Source of the DNA: Anaerolineae bacterium
GTDB taxonomy: Bacteria > Chloroflexota > Anaerolineae > Aggregatilineales > Phototrophicaceae
DNA: 59,357 bases
Reading direction: 5' to 3'
NCBI GenBank assembly: GCA_028284565.1
Contig: JANQRM010000426.1
Span: forward strand, 1-59,357
Each line of letters starts with the position of its first letter. Positions within the stretch are counted from its first letter, which is position 1. The position numbers were made by a program, and so were the translations under genes. This document shows, piece by piece, positions 26,994 to 35,136 of this stretch. A model generated the notes under the pieces. The model was not told the origin of the DNA and made no database searches. It saw only the letters and a program-made list of their open reading frames with translations.

Positions 26994-27485
26994 TTGGGGG
27001 TGACAAGTTAACGAGCTGGCAATGGTCGTGAGGCAAGATTAGCTGAGGTAAGGAGCACGTCTAGCTTAAAATTTGGGTTAATTGTTGCCACTCAGCCAAG
27101 CGTTGATCTCTGACAAACCGATAAGCACTTGCGCACATTTGGTGGCGTTTGGGGCGAGCATGTTCATAGATCAGCTCATAAGCAGATAAGAAGCGTTGGG
27201 CAGACCAGGACGACTTAAATCGTTGCATAAACCGCTCTCGTTTCCGTACCCGTTTGTGTGAGTTCTCAATTACGTTGTTGAGTTCTTTGTGTTTTCGGTG
27301 CTCCACACTGGGCTAGCTCTCCCGATGGCTCAAACAGAAGCGAAAGTAGAGCCAAACCGCCTACGAGATGATTTCTTTAGGAAATCGATGGCGCTTGTAG
27401 GTGGGAGTGTGATGAAGATTTGACATCGGTCCAGTATCTCATCGTCCAAACCAACTGAATACCCAAGTTAAGTTGTCAATCCCTT
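26994..27485 (-). mobile_element. Internally deleted IS6-family element, copy 2
   Basis: Imperfect terminal repeats sharing TGACAA-TTAA lie at about 26994-27013 and 27464-27485. The transposase inside (minus strand, ATG at 27426, stop at 27061) has two in-frame TAG codons in its first 45 residues. It then jumps to SVEHRKHKELNNVIENSHKR, so the catalytic core is deleted. The junction differs from copy 1, so the two elements lost their cores independently. No target duplication was found. Confidence 0.75.
27061..27426 (-). pseudogene. IS6-family transposase, core deleted and nonsense-mutated
   Basis: N-terminal NLHHTPTYKRHRFPKEIIS is followed by TAG, then AVWLYFRFCLSHRES and another TAG. The C-terminal part KELNNVIENSHKRVRKRERF to LTQILS is intact in one frame from 27306. 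The C-terminal fragment keeps the conserved family ending but has no catalytic residues. Confidence 0.75.
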
Positions 27486-27488
27486 CAT

Positions 27489-27808
27489 CTAAGTTGATTC
27501 GATAGTCCGAGTATCATTAGGTATGAGCAATTGCACTTTGGATATTCCAACATCATCCGCTACTCTTCTCATGTCAGCTCGAGAAAGTGTATCCATATGA
27601 GTCGAAATTATTATGCTATCTGAAGCGAACTTAACGGCTGGTATCGTCTCTTTTTACACATAATAATCAATTGTATATCGTCACCCTGGTTTGGCCACTT
27701 TGCTCCACAAGAATGAGTGACAACAACATCGGTAGAAAATTGCTGAATAGTTTCTTTTAATCCTGAGCTTTCCTTTTCTGATCCATCCGCCTCACTAGGG
27801 GACTGCAA
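27489..27808 (-). pseudogene. 3' remnant of an MBL-fold metallohydrolase gene
   Basis: The minus strand reads LKETIQQFSTDVVVTHSCGA, then KWPNQGD and IIM. After a frameshift near 27650 it continues as AVKFASDSIIISTHMDTLSR, ADMRRVADDVGISK, then LLIPND to a TAG at 27489. This order matches the C-terminus of RomA/UPF-type MBL-fold hydrolases (PDVVVVNAGA...VVAVHMEA...LIPEDG). The His-rich catalytic N-terminal half is absent. The remnant abuts the IS element at 27485. Assignment is moderate. Confidence 0.5.
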
Positions 27809-27821
27809 ACCTGATTAAGCA

Positions 27822-29261
27822 TCAGTTTGTGACCTTGTTTTCTTTTTTGATCGCCATGAGTTCATCATATTGTGGGGTTTGTTTGTAAAAGTCATCCAAG
27901 GGATAACACCCCGATACGATTCCATTGCGGGGAGCAGTGGTGCAATCACTAAAGGTTCGGCAAATACGTTTGCGTTGTAAGTCATGATTATTCAAAATAT
28001 CATAGGGCATATCTGGGTAACTCAGTACCATACGTCCAAGTCCGACAAAATCTGTCATGCCCTGCCGAACGACAGCTTGCGCCACATTGGGAAGCCACTC
28101 TTGCAAGTACGAATACCCCGAACCCACAACCAGCATTTCCGGACGATAGGCTTTGAGTTGTTGGGTAATATGAATCTGGCGTGCGACACCTACCAGTGGG
28201 TCTTCTGGTGGGAGATAGCCATCCGACGGTGGGAACATAGCAGGACGTTGAATATGGGGGACATAGTAGGGACTACCTACTGTCACACAGAGCAATTGAA
28301 TATCCAGTTCCAGCATCAAATCAAGGAACTGTTTCGGTTCGTCAATATTCACCCCTGTGCCAGTCCCATCCCCGCCAAACGCATAGGGATAATCTCCATT
28401 GTAGTCTTCTGGTGTGCCGATATGCTCATTGTCTGGTCGGAATGGAATCCAGTCGATTGCACTTAGGCGGACGGCAATGTCGAGCTTGGGTACAATCTGA
28501 CGCACAGCCTTTACCGTGTTGCGGAGGAAGCGGGTACGGTTCTCAAAACTCCCGCCATATTTCCCATCACGATTGACCGCACTCAGCAATTCATGTCCCA
28601 AATATCCATGACAATGCTTAATATCGACAAAATCATAGCCCGCTTGCTCGGCTAGGACAGCGGCTTTGGCAAAATCCTCGATGAGTGCATCCATATCAGC
28701 ATCCGTCAGCATTTGCTCATCGCTGGTGATATTGAATTTCTTATCGAGAAGCGGATGTCGATAGGCAACGAGAGGTTCAAGAGCTTTACTGTTGGGTCGG
28801 CAGAAACGACCTGAGTGAGTTAATTGTAGACCGATAAGTAAGCCATCTGTGTTGCCCACTTTGTCTTGATGCGCGTCAATCAAAACCTGACGCAAATCCG
28901 CAATCTCTGCGACGGTATCCTCATTCATGACTAATTGCTTGGCATTGGCACGTCCATCATGGCGCACAGCCACCGCTTCTCCACCCCAGATGAGCTTAGC
29001 TCCACTTTGCCCAAAGCGCAGCCAGCGACGACGGGTATTCTCTGTAGGTCGTCCATTTGATGTTCCATCCCAGCCTTCCATCGGCAAGATAGCAAAGCGA
29101 TTCGAAATGGATGTGTTTCGGTAGGTATAGGCTTGCGCCAAAGGAGCTGACTCATCCGTCATCATCTCGGCATCAAAGGGCATGTCTGCGCCGACAGATT
29201 CGCAATATTCCAGAAATTGTTCGGGCGTACGAAGTTGGGCAACACGCTTATATTTTGGCAT
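27822..29261 (-). CDS. Old-yellow-enzyme family NADH:flavin oxidoreductase
   Basis: 479 residues with an FMN-binding TIM barrel. Visible are [19 protein letters not shown] near the N-terminus, the flavin/substrate segment [12 protein letters not shown], and the phosphate-binding region [13 protein letters not shown] with [28 protein letters not shown] carries the conserved histidine pair region of 2,4-dienoyl-CoA-reductase-like members. The end has three cysteines ([14 protein letters not shown]...GC) in a spacing that could hold an iron-sulfur cluster, but the usual four-Cys pattern is not complete. It probably reduces an activated C=C bond. It is the last gene of the catabolic cluster. Confidence 0.85.
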   Translation of the reverse strand: MPKYKRVAQLRTPEQFLEYCESVGADMPFDAEMMTDESAPLAQAYTYRNTSISNRFAILPMEGWDGTSNGRPTENTRRRWLRFGQSGAKLIWGGEAVAVRHDGRANAKQLVMNEDTVAEIADLRQVLIDAHQDKVGNTDGLLIGLQLTHSGRFCRPNSKALEPLVAYRHPLLDKKFNITSDEQMLTDADMDALIEDFAKAAVLAEQAGYDFVDIKHCHGYLGHELLSAVNRDGKYGGSFENRTRFLRNTVKAVRQIVPKLDIAVRLSAIDWIPFRPDNEHIGTPEDYNGDYPYAFGGDGTGTGVNIDEPKQFLDLMLELDIQLLCVTVGSPYYVPHIQRPAMFPPSDGYLPPEDPLVGVARQIHITQQLKAYRPEMLVVGSGYSYLQEWLPNVAQAVVRQGMTDFVGLGRMVLSYPDMPYDILNNHDLQRKRICRTFSDCTTAPRNGIVSGCYPLDDFYKQTPQYDELMAIKKENKVTN

Positions 29262-29269
29262 GATTTGTC

Positions 29270-30223
29270 CTAGCGGAGTCCCAGTCGTTCAGCGATATTT
29301 TCGAGAATTGCGATGTCACTTTCGGGGCGTTCTGGCGACTGAGGGTGGGTACGATGGGTGGTTATCCAACCCCGTAACTTTAAGAACTGGGCGGCACTGT
29401 GTTTATAGGCTGGCACAGGCGGACGAAAGGCGAGGAATCCGAGATATTGTAATATATCATTGACCTCATAGAAGTTGATGTCACCCGTTTCCCATAGGGC
29501 ATCGCGTTGGGCAAAAATATCCGGTGCGAAGGTGCTTAAGCCTAATAGATAGTCGCTCCCATACATCACCATATCAATCGCTAAATCATTGCCTGTCAGT
29601 ACCATGAAATCAGGGCGTGTGGCATTGCGTAACGCCAGCCGTTGCCATTCCAACTCACGGTTCAGGGAAGAATGCTTTGCACCAATACATTGCTCAACAG
29701 CTAACAAACCTTTGTAAGTTTCTAAATCATAAATCTTGCCGAAGGGTGCAAACATCGTTCCCAATTCAAAGGCGATAAATTGGGGGGCAGCGTCACCAAT
29801 TTGTTGGTAGCTTTCCACGATGGCTTCTGGTGTTTGGGAGGTCAGCCCGAAAGATTGGAAGATTATCGGCGTGCCACCATAGCGATGGATGGACTCAATT
29901 TGCTGACGATAGGCATCAAAATTCCATGAGGAATCAGGGGTGTCGGCAACAAACGCACCTGCAACGAACTCATGCTCCCCACAGACATCTTGCGAATGTC
30001 GCAAGACGGCTTGTCGCGTGGCTTCATCAATTAGGTTGGCGTAGCCCGTGTCCATATTGACGGCTGGGGTTAAGCCCGCTTCAACTGTCCGTCCTATATG
30101 CAATCGCAAACTCTCCCAATCCACCGCACCATCGTCTAAGAAGGGCAACAAAATAGCAGACATGCCTCTTATCTTGCGATTCTTGACAATCAGTTGCGTT
30201 GGGTCAAAAACGGTTTCAATCAT
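29270..30223 (-). CDS. DHDPS/NAL-family lyase-like protein
   Basis: 317 residues from the ATG at 30223, preceded by GGAAGG eight bases upstream; the GTG at 30232 overlaps that site. A TIM-barrel protein of the dihydrodipicolinate synthase/N-acetylneuraminate lyase superfamily: [19 protein letters not shown] at the start and [12 protein letters not shown], whose Lys is the expected Schiff-base residue. The family's tyrosine (in a PYY-type motif) is replaced by IIFQSFGLT, so chemistry may differ. It probably performs an aldol-type cleavage or condensation with a keto acid. It ends eight bases before the OYE gene. Confidence 0.75.
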   Translation of the reverse strand: MIETVFDPTQLIVKNRKIRGMSAILLPFLDDGAVDWESLRLHIGRTVEAGLTPAVNMDTGYANLIDEATRQAVLRHSQDVCGEHEFVAGAFVADTPDSSWNFDAYRQQIESIHRYGGTPIIFQSFGLTSQTPEAIVESYQQIGDAAPQFIAFELGTMFAPFGKIYDLETYKGLLAVEQCIGAKHSSLNRELEWQRLALRNATRPDFMVLTGNDLAIDMVMYGSDYLLGLSTFAPDIFAQRDALWETGDINFYEVNDILQYLGFLAFRPPVPAYKHSAAQFLKLRGWITTHRTHPQSPERPESDIAILENIAERLGLR

Positions 30224-30328
30224 GGCGTTCACCTTCCAAGCCTCTAATTACCCATTATTTAGTATGCAGGTGTTTGCCCTATTTTTACTCACCTTGGTGC
30301 TTAGCTGATTATTGGCTTTATTTAACTT

Positions 30329-30790
30329 TTAGTCCATACGCTCCCAGTTGATTTCGTAATTGGGAACAGCGGCGCGGTAGAAACTATCCACCGGGCAATA
30401 GCGTGCTACGAGTTCCATTAGACGGTGGAGTTTTTTCTCGGCTTCTTCTGTTTTGATGCGCACGGTAACTCGTACCGCATGGTAATGCACTGGGACATCA
30501 GCTTCGCCTTTGCGTCCACGAATATCTAAATCGCCTTCGGCAAAGGTTTCGAGGTCATCATATTTGAACCGAATCTTGTCAGCCATCCTAGCTGTTGAGA
30601 CGTTCAGTCAGGCACACAGAGCGGCAAGCATCAATTCGAGAGGTGAGGGTGCAGTATCGTTGCCTCCCCGTGATGGTGGTTCATCGGACAAAACAGGGTC
30701 GAAATGTCTAATATGAATTTCGGTGGCGGCATGGTCACGCATTTTGCCATGTGCCTTGTTCGTCACCATTGCTTGGGGGGTATCAGCCAT
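30329..30790 (-). CDS. OsmC-family peroxiredoxin-like protein, candidate selenoprotein (in-frame TGA at the catalytic Cys)
   Basis: Starts at the ATG at 30790 (AGGAG upstream), overlapping the cupin stop by eight bases. The frame runs 61 codons to TGA at 30608-30610, then continues with no other stop or shift for 92 codons to 30329. The conceptual 153-residue product is full-length OsmC: SPLELMLAALCA-U-LNVSTARMADKI, then KYDDLETFAEGDLDIRG, and the second conserved Cys in RYCPVDSFY. The TGA falls exactly at the peroxidatic Cys of the family (ELLLAALxxC). OsmC proteins reduce organic hydroperoxides using these two residues. OsmC-like selenoproteins are known from marine metagenomes. Without Sec insertion it would be a pseudogene, or two useless fragments (30608-30790 and a start at 30586). 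Confidence 0.75.
30566..30605 (-). promoter_or_regulatory. Putative bacterial SECIS hairpin just after the TGA of the OsmC gene
   Basis: Numbering from the U of UGA as 1 on the mRNA: CAGC (17-20) pairs with GCUG (28-31), closed further by U21-G27, leaving a five-base loop AGGAU. Below a 3x3 internal loop, GUCU (10-13) pairs with AGAU (35-38); below a three-base bulge, GAAC (6-9) pairs with GUUC (42-45). The apical loop begins 18 bases after the UGA, with G at its second position. That fits the spacing and G-in-loop rule for bacterial SECIS elements such as fdhF. Confidence 0.6.
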
Positions 30791-31133
30791 GTTGTGTCTC
30801 CTGTTCTGCATAACCCTGCAAAATTTGTAAGCCGTTTTCACCTGCAGTGAAGCTATAGATTTCGCCTTCTTCAACCCAGAGGACGCTTTCTTCATCTAAT
30901 TCAAAGGTTTCCCCATCGACGATTGCTTGTCCTGTGCCTTGAATCACATAGAGTATTTCGTCGGCTTGTCCGCGTGTGTGCTGAGGACCTGTGGCGTTGG
31001 GTTGGAATGTCCACCATTTAACAACGGTTGATTTCATCCCAATATGGGACGCATCAGCGACTGTGCGGACAGACCAGCCTTCCTTGGAGTGTTCTTCGTG
31101 GATGTCTTCTGGATTAATAATTTTAGGCATCAT
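30783..31133 (-). CDS. Cupin-domain protein
   Basis: 116 residues from the ATG at 31133 (GAAGGA upstream; ATG at 31130 also possible). A single small beta-barrel: QHTRGQADEILYVIQGTGQA is the first cupin motif and the second lies near LWVEEGEIYSFTAG. The usual metal His-x-His is reduced to a single His in the first motif, so metal binding is uncertain. Small cupins of this type are isomerases, dioxygenases or ligand sensors. Its stop is read through the start codon of the OsmC gene. Confidence 0.8.
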   Translation of the reverse strand: MMPKIINPEDIHEEHSKEGWSVRTVADASHIGMKSTVVKWWTFQPNATGPQHTRGQADEILYVIQGTGQAIVDGETFELDEESVLWVEEGEIYSFTAGENGLQILQGYAEQETQHG

Positions 31134-31195
31134 ATATCCTTCGTTTGATAAAACTAATTGTGGTGATTCAACTAACCACCAATTTGCTCCCATGT

Positions 31196-31573
31196 TCATA
31201 TGTCATCCTCGACAATCCAGATGGTTTCAGAGGGTGGGGGTGTCCAGAATTCGACAAAGCTGTAATTTTTGCCAGAGTGATTCTCAAACCAGTGGATTTC
31301 ATTGGGATAGATGACGACGGCTTGACCTTCATTGAGAGGTTGGCAACCTTCGGGTGTGCAGACAGTGGCTGTACCTTTGAGCATCACAAAGACATGCACT
31401 GAGTCCTTGTGATAGTGCTTGGCGCAGGTGTCATCAGGATGGTAGATGATGCGGTCTGCTTGGATGGTATCGGATGGGGCAGGCACGCCGTCTTTGATGA
31501 GGTCGAGGCGGTCTCGTCCATCGCGGGTCGAATCATACGTCGGTAGTTCATTGAGCCGTAGCACTTTTGCCAT
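31196..31573 (-). CDS. Cupin-domain protein
   Basis: 125 residues from the ATG at 31573, GGGGAG seven bases upstream. Cupin motif 1 is complete here: CAKHYHKDSVHVFVMLKGTA, with His-x-His and a following His. Motif 2 is VVIYPNEIHWFEN with the last His. It is therefore more likely than its neighbour to hold a metal. It starts two bases after the amidohydrolase stop, so the two are coupled. A role in ring cleavage or isomerisation of the cluster's substrate is plausible but not shown. Confidence 0.82.
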   Translation of the reverse strand: MAKVLRLNELPTYDSTRDGRDRLDLIKDGVPAPSDTIQADRIIYHPDDTCAKHYHKDSVHVFVMLKGTATVCTPEGCQPLNEGQAVVIYPNEIHWFENHSGKNYSFVEFWTPPPSETIWIVEDDI

Positions 31574-31575
31574 AG

Positions 31576-32565
31576 TTAGTCTCCCCATTCCAATAGTCGA
31601 GTAGCATTGTGTTTGAATATTTTTTCTTCGCTGACGGAATCTAAACCGAGTGACTTGACGATTTCGGCGGGATGGTCATCGCCCATGTCGAAGGGGTAAT
31701 CAGAACCAACCATAATGTGATCAACTCCGACAAAATCAATGAGGGATTGGAGTAAATCAGCATCATGAGTCAAGGTGTCATAGTAGAAGCGTTTCATCGA
31801 CTCGATGGGAGTTTCATTTAGCTTGGCTCGGGCATGGGGTTGGAAGGTATGCGAATGTCGTAAACGTCCACGTAGAGCGAGTAATGCTCCACCGCCATGG
31901 GCTAGAATGACTTTTAACTTAGGATAGCGTTCCATCACACCGGACATGACCATATGTGAAGCCGTGATTGCTGTTTCGAAGGGGTTGCCGACGCTATTCC
32001 AGAGATAGTATTCGTTCAAGACAGGTAAGTTAAATCCACGTGTAGTAGGATGGATGAAGACAATTGCGTCTGTTTCTTCAGCGGTTGCCCAAAAGAACTC
32101 AAAGTGCTCATTTCCGAGATAATCTCCATTGACGCTTGCGGCAATTTCTATCCCCACCATGCCGGGTAGTTGCATGATGTTGCGGAGTTCATGGGAGGCG
32201 AGGTCTGTATCTTGTAGAGGGACTGTCCCCATGACTCGGACACGATTCGGATATTGCTGGGCAATTTGGCTGAGTTGCTGATTTTGGATTCGACTGGTGC
32301 GTAAGCCATCTTCTGCTGGAGCATTGTAGTGAACAAGTGAGACCCATGGTGCAAGCAGGATGCGGTCAACGCCGGATTTGTCTTGTTCTTCTAGAATTTG
32401 ATCAATATGCACGAATTCTCGAAGTGCAGAACGAATAGATTTACCAGCGAAGTCGATGACTTGTTTGCCAGCTTGCCAAGAGACAGCCGGTCGCCATGCT
32501 TCTTCAGGGGATGCGTCACGAAGAATATCTGGCACGACGATATGAGCATGGACATCTGTGATCAT
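31576..32565 (-). CDS. Amidohydrolase 2 / ACMSD-like metal-dependent hydrolase or decarboxylase
   Basis: 329 residues. MITDVHAHIVVPDIL supplies the first metal His-x-His. Later come HPTTRGFNLPVLNEYYLW, KVILAHGGGALL (metal His) and GVDHIMVGSDYPFDMG, the catalytic Asp signature of the ACMSD/gamma-resorcylate decarboxylase group. Members decarboxylate or hydrolyse aromatic or muconate-type acids with one zinc. It is followed at once by a cupin gene and preceded by a split transporter gene, so it probably handles a carboxylated intermediate of the cluster's pathway. Confidence 0.87.
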   Translation of the reverse strand: MITDVHAHIVVPDILRDASPEEAWRPAVSWQAGKQVIDFAGKSIRSALREFVHIDQILEEQDKSGVDRILLAPWVSLVHYNAPAEDGLRTSRIQNQQLSQIAQQYPNRVRVMGTVPLQDTDLASHELRNIMQLPGMVGIEIAASVNGDYLGNEHFEFFWATAEETDAIVFIHPTTRGFNLPVLNEYYLWNSVGNPFETAITASHMVMSGVMERYPKLKVILAHGGGALLALRGRLRHSHTFQPHARAKLNETPIESMKRFYYDTLTHDADLLQSLIDFVGVDHIMVGSDYPFDMGDDHPAEIVKSLGLDSVSEEKIFKHNATRLLEWGD

Positions 32566-32568
32566 CGT

Positions 32569-33030
32569 CTACGCTCCGAAGGTTAGTATCATCGCGCCAC
32601 CGACAATCATGCTTCCACCAACCCAGACTCGCCAATTAACCCGTTCATGCTTTTGGTCAAGCATCAGTAATGATAGCACAATCACGATTGGGACTGAGAT
32701 GCGGACGATGGCTGTTACGACAGCCACTGGGACGGTATCGAGGGCGATATAACGTACCCATGTGGCAAGAGCGACCAAGACTGCCGCGAGCAATTGCCAA
32801 TAAAAGGATTTACGCGGGAGAGGTTTGCCTTGCCATTCCCGCTTGCGATAGATGAGCAACAAGAAATAGAAGGGAACATTCGCCAACAAGCCAATTGTGA
32901 CACCGACAACAGGTGAGTCGAGACCTTCTAAGCCCAGCCGAATGAATATGGGACTGATTGCCCAGACAAAGGCAGTGGCTAGACCTGTCCACGGGATTTC
33001 AATTTGCGAGGTCTTACGCTTGGTCGTCAT
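32569..33030 (-). CDS. EamA/DMT half-transporter, second half
   Basis: 153 residues with about five hydrophobic segments (residues ~16-30, 40-58, 78-95, 100-120, 133-150), equal to one EamA domain. Full EamA transporters have two such domains (about 290-300 residues). Its partner domain is encoded just upstream by a separate gene ending seven bases before this one starts. The two probably assemble as a heterodimer. The stop is three bases before the amidohydrolase ATG. Confidence 0.82.
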   Translation of the reverse strand: MTTKRKTSQIEIPWTGLATAFVWAISPIFIRLGLEGLDSPVVGVTIGLLANVPFYFLLLIYRKREWQGKPLPRKSFYWQLLAAVLVALATWVRYIALDTVPVAVVTAIVRISVPIVIVLSLLMLDQKHERVNWRVWVGGSMIVGGAMILTFGA

Positions 33031-33036
33031 CAGCTA

Positions 33037-33459
33037 TTACTTTGTTGAAATGATGTAAACACCTGCTACGACGAGAAAGATGCCGAACAGTGCTGTAATC
33101 GAAAAGGTCTCTTGATAAACAATGACATCAACCCCTAAGCCAAAGAGTGGCATCGTGCCAACAATCGCGCTCGTTCGTGCCGCGCCGATTTGCTCTTGGC
33201 TGATGCTGATGAGCGTCCAACCGACAAAGAAGTGAATAAATCCAGCGATGATAAAGGCGAGAACCGCCCCAATGGGTGCTGTCCATAACAACGATAGCTC
33301 ACCTGTTAAGATAATCACCACCATCAACACGAGTGCGCTCACGATAATGAGAGTGAACGTTCCCCGAATCGCATCAATGCCTTCGCCGGCTTTGCGATGT
33401 ACGGTTTGGAATAAGCCGAAACCGATCCCAGCAACAACAGCCCAGAGTACACCACTCAT
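33037..33459 (-). CDS. EamA/DMT half-transporter, first half
   Basis: 140 residues, one EamA domain (five hydrophobic segments from GVLWAVVAGIGFGLFQTV to LFGIFLVVAGVYIIS). Paired with the next gene it would form an antiparallel small-multidrug-type transporter, moving a metabolite or product across the inner membrane. The two halves are not a frameshifted single gene: each has its own start and stop and each covers a whole domain. Confidence 0.82.
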   Translation of the reverse strand: MSGVLWAVVAGIGFGLFQTVHRKAGEGIDAIRGTFTLIIVSALVLMVVIILTGELSLLWTAPIGAVLAFIIAGFIHFFVGWTLISISQEQIGAARTSAIVGTMPLFGLGVDVIVYQETFSITALFGIFLVVAGVYIISTK

Positions 33460-33477
33460 GAGTCAACGTATCCGTGA

Positions 33478-34398
33478 TTAATCATCGGAAATCTTTTGTT
33501 CAGCATCAGCGAGTCGGTTGGTTTCGATGCCCGACATTTTTGCAAGCACATCAAAGATGATGGAAAAGTCATAATCCCCAATGCCCATCCCACGTCCAGC
33601 TGTCAGGAATTCATTGGTTGTCGCGGTGGTTGGTAGCGGGACATCAAGTTCACGTCCTAATTCGAGGGCGAGAAGCATGTCTTTTTGCATCATCTGGCAA
33701 TCGAACCATGCTTTACCTTCAGGATGTTCGAGCACAAAGGGACCACGATACTTGACCATTGGAGAGGCGATGACACTATTCACCAAGACATCGACTGCGA
33801 GTTCGCGCGGGATGCCACTCTTTTCGGCGAGTAAGACCGCTTCACTAAAGGCAAGCATCTGTACCGCGAGACCTAAATTGGTGGCGATCTTCATCGAGAC
33901 CGCCAAGCCATTCACTCCGACATGATGCACAACGGGTCCGATAGCTTGCAGGACGGGGACTACTTTGTCAAATACTGCTTTGTCGCCACCGACCATAATT
34001 GAGAGTTTACCGGATTCGAGAGTGACGATACTGCCGGATACGGGAGCATCCAACATAGAGCCTCCAGTTTGGGCGACTTGTTCGGCGAGTTCTCGGCTGT
34101 AGTGGGGACTCATGGTAGACATATCAATGTAGATTTTGCCTGCGGACAGTCCAGCAATTATGCCTTCGTCGCCTTGTGTTACGGCACGGACGGCTTTGGT
34201 ATTTGTGACCATGGTGAAGGTAATGTCGCTAGCTTCGGCAACTGTGCGGGGAGTCTCACCCCATGTCATACCCAAATCAACTAGCCAATCGCCTTTGGAA
34301 CGGGTGCGATTGTAGCCCATAACCTCATAGCCCGCATCGAGCAGGCGTTTCACCATGCGACCGCCCATGTCACCTAGACCTACGTAGCCTAATTTCAT
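33478..34398 (-). CDS. 3-hydroxyisobutyrate dehydrogenase-like beta-hydroxyacid dehydrogenase
   Basis: 306 residues, GAGGAG upstream. N-terminal Rossmann motif GYVGLGDMGGRMVKRLLDAG, the substrate loop DAPVSGSIVTLESGKLSIM, and the catalytic Lys in VSMKIATNLG. This family oxidises short beta-hydroxy acids (3-hydroxyisobutyrate, tartronate semialdehyde) with NAD(P). In a cluster with an aldehyde dehydrogenase and a branched-chain-type oxo-acid dehydrogenase, it could supply the semialdehyde oxidised by the ALDH, but the substrate is not determinable. Confidence 0.88.
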   Translation of the reverse strand: MKLGYVGLGDMGGRMVKRLLDAGYEVMGYNRTRSKGDWLVDLGMTWGETPRTVAEASDITFTMVTNTKAVRAVTQGDEGIIAGLSAGKIYIDMSTMSPHYSRELAEQVAQTGGSMLDAPVSGSIVTLESGKLSIMVGGDKAVFDKVVPVLQAIGPVVHHVGVNGLAVSMKIATNLGLAVQMLAFSEAVLLAEKSGIPRELAVDVLVNSVIASPMVKYRGPFVLEHPEGKAWFDCQMMQKDMLLALELGRELDVPLPTTATTNEFLTAGRGMGIGDYDFSIIFDVLAKMSGIETNRLADAEQKISDD

Positions 34399-34422
34399 AA
34401 GAAGTTTCTCCTCATGTTGTAA

Positions 34423-35130
34423 TTAATCTGCAGTGGTTGAATCTTCTCGAATTTGCAAGAGATGAGCGATCATATACCGTCGTGCGAGTTCATGGTCTTG
34501 TTGTATCACTGCTTGTAAGATACGGATGTGATGCTTTTGCCCGCGTTGTGGACCGTTCACTCCAGCAAGAAAGATTCTACGCCGTTGTTGACTCAGTGAA
34601 TCGACTATCGAATCAATCAAATTGACAATAAGCTCATTGTGTGTCGCACGAGCAAGCACAAGGTGGAATTCATGGTCGGCTGTGATGAAAGCTTCGACAT
34701 CGTGAAGTGACTTGTCCATGCGGTCAATGGTCTCCTGCAAGGCTTCAATATCATCGTCTGTTCGTTTAACAGCGGCGATTCCGGCGATTTCAGGTTCTAA
34801 TATCTCGCGGACTTGCATTAGATTGACTAAGCCGTGTTTTTGGTCAATCATCACCATGCGCTCGAACGATTGACGCATAATCTCCGACATGCCGTTGTGG
34901 ACGAATGTGCCAACACCGGGACGAATCTCAACCAATCCCTTCTCTTGAAGGGAGTTGACCGCTTCTCGGACGACGGTTCGACTGACTCCAAAGCGTTCAG
35001 TTAATTCACGTTCTGCGGGAAGTCTGTCCCCTGATTGCAAATCGCCATTCACGATGAGGTTTTCAATATGCTCGACAACCCGTTGATAGAGGCGTGTCGA
35101 TTGTGATTTGGTCAAAGAATCATTTAACAT
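34423..35130 (-). CDS. GntR-family transcriptional regulator, FadR subfamily
   Basis: 235 residues from the ATG at 35130. An N-terminal winged helix (LYQRVVEHIENLIVNGDL...LTERFGVSRTVVREAVNSLQ...) precedes a helical FCD ligand domain with the metal-type His/Asp pattern (EAFITADHEFHLVLARATHN and KHHIRILQAV). It follows the transporter genes directly and sits inside the cluster it probably controls. A palindrome matching the FadR-type TGGT-GACCA pattern overlaps the promoter at the cluster head (46242-46258). Probably a repressor released by a carboxylic-acid intermediate. Confidence 0.9.
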   Translation of the reverse strand: MLNDSLTKSQSTRLYQRVVEHIENLIVNGDLQSGDRLPAERELTERFGVSRTVVREAVNSLQEKGLVEIRPGVGTFVHNGMSEIMRQSFERMVMIDQKHGLVNLMQVREILEPEIAGIAAVKRTDDDIEALQETIDRMDKSLHDVEAFITADHEFHLVLARATHNELIVNLIDSIVDSLSQQRRRIFLAGVNGPQRGQKHHIRILQAVIQQDHELARRYMIAHLLQIREDSTTAD

Positions 35131-35136
35131 CGTCAA

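Noticed and set aside
26826..27011. 61-codon plus-strand frame between the beta-helix gene and the IS element
   Set aside because: It runs into the IS terminal repeat and shows no family features or RBS.
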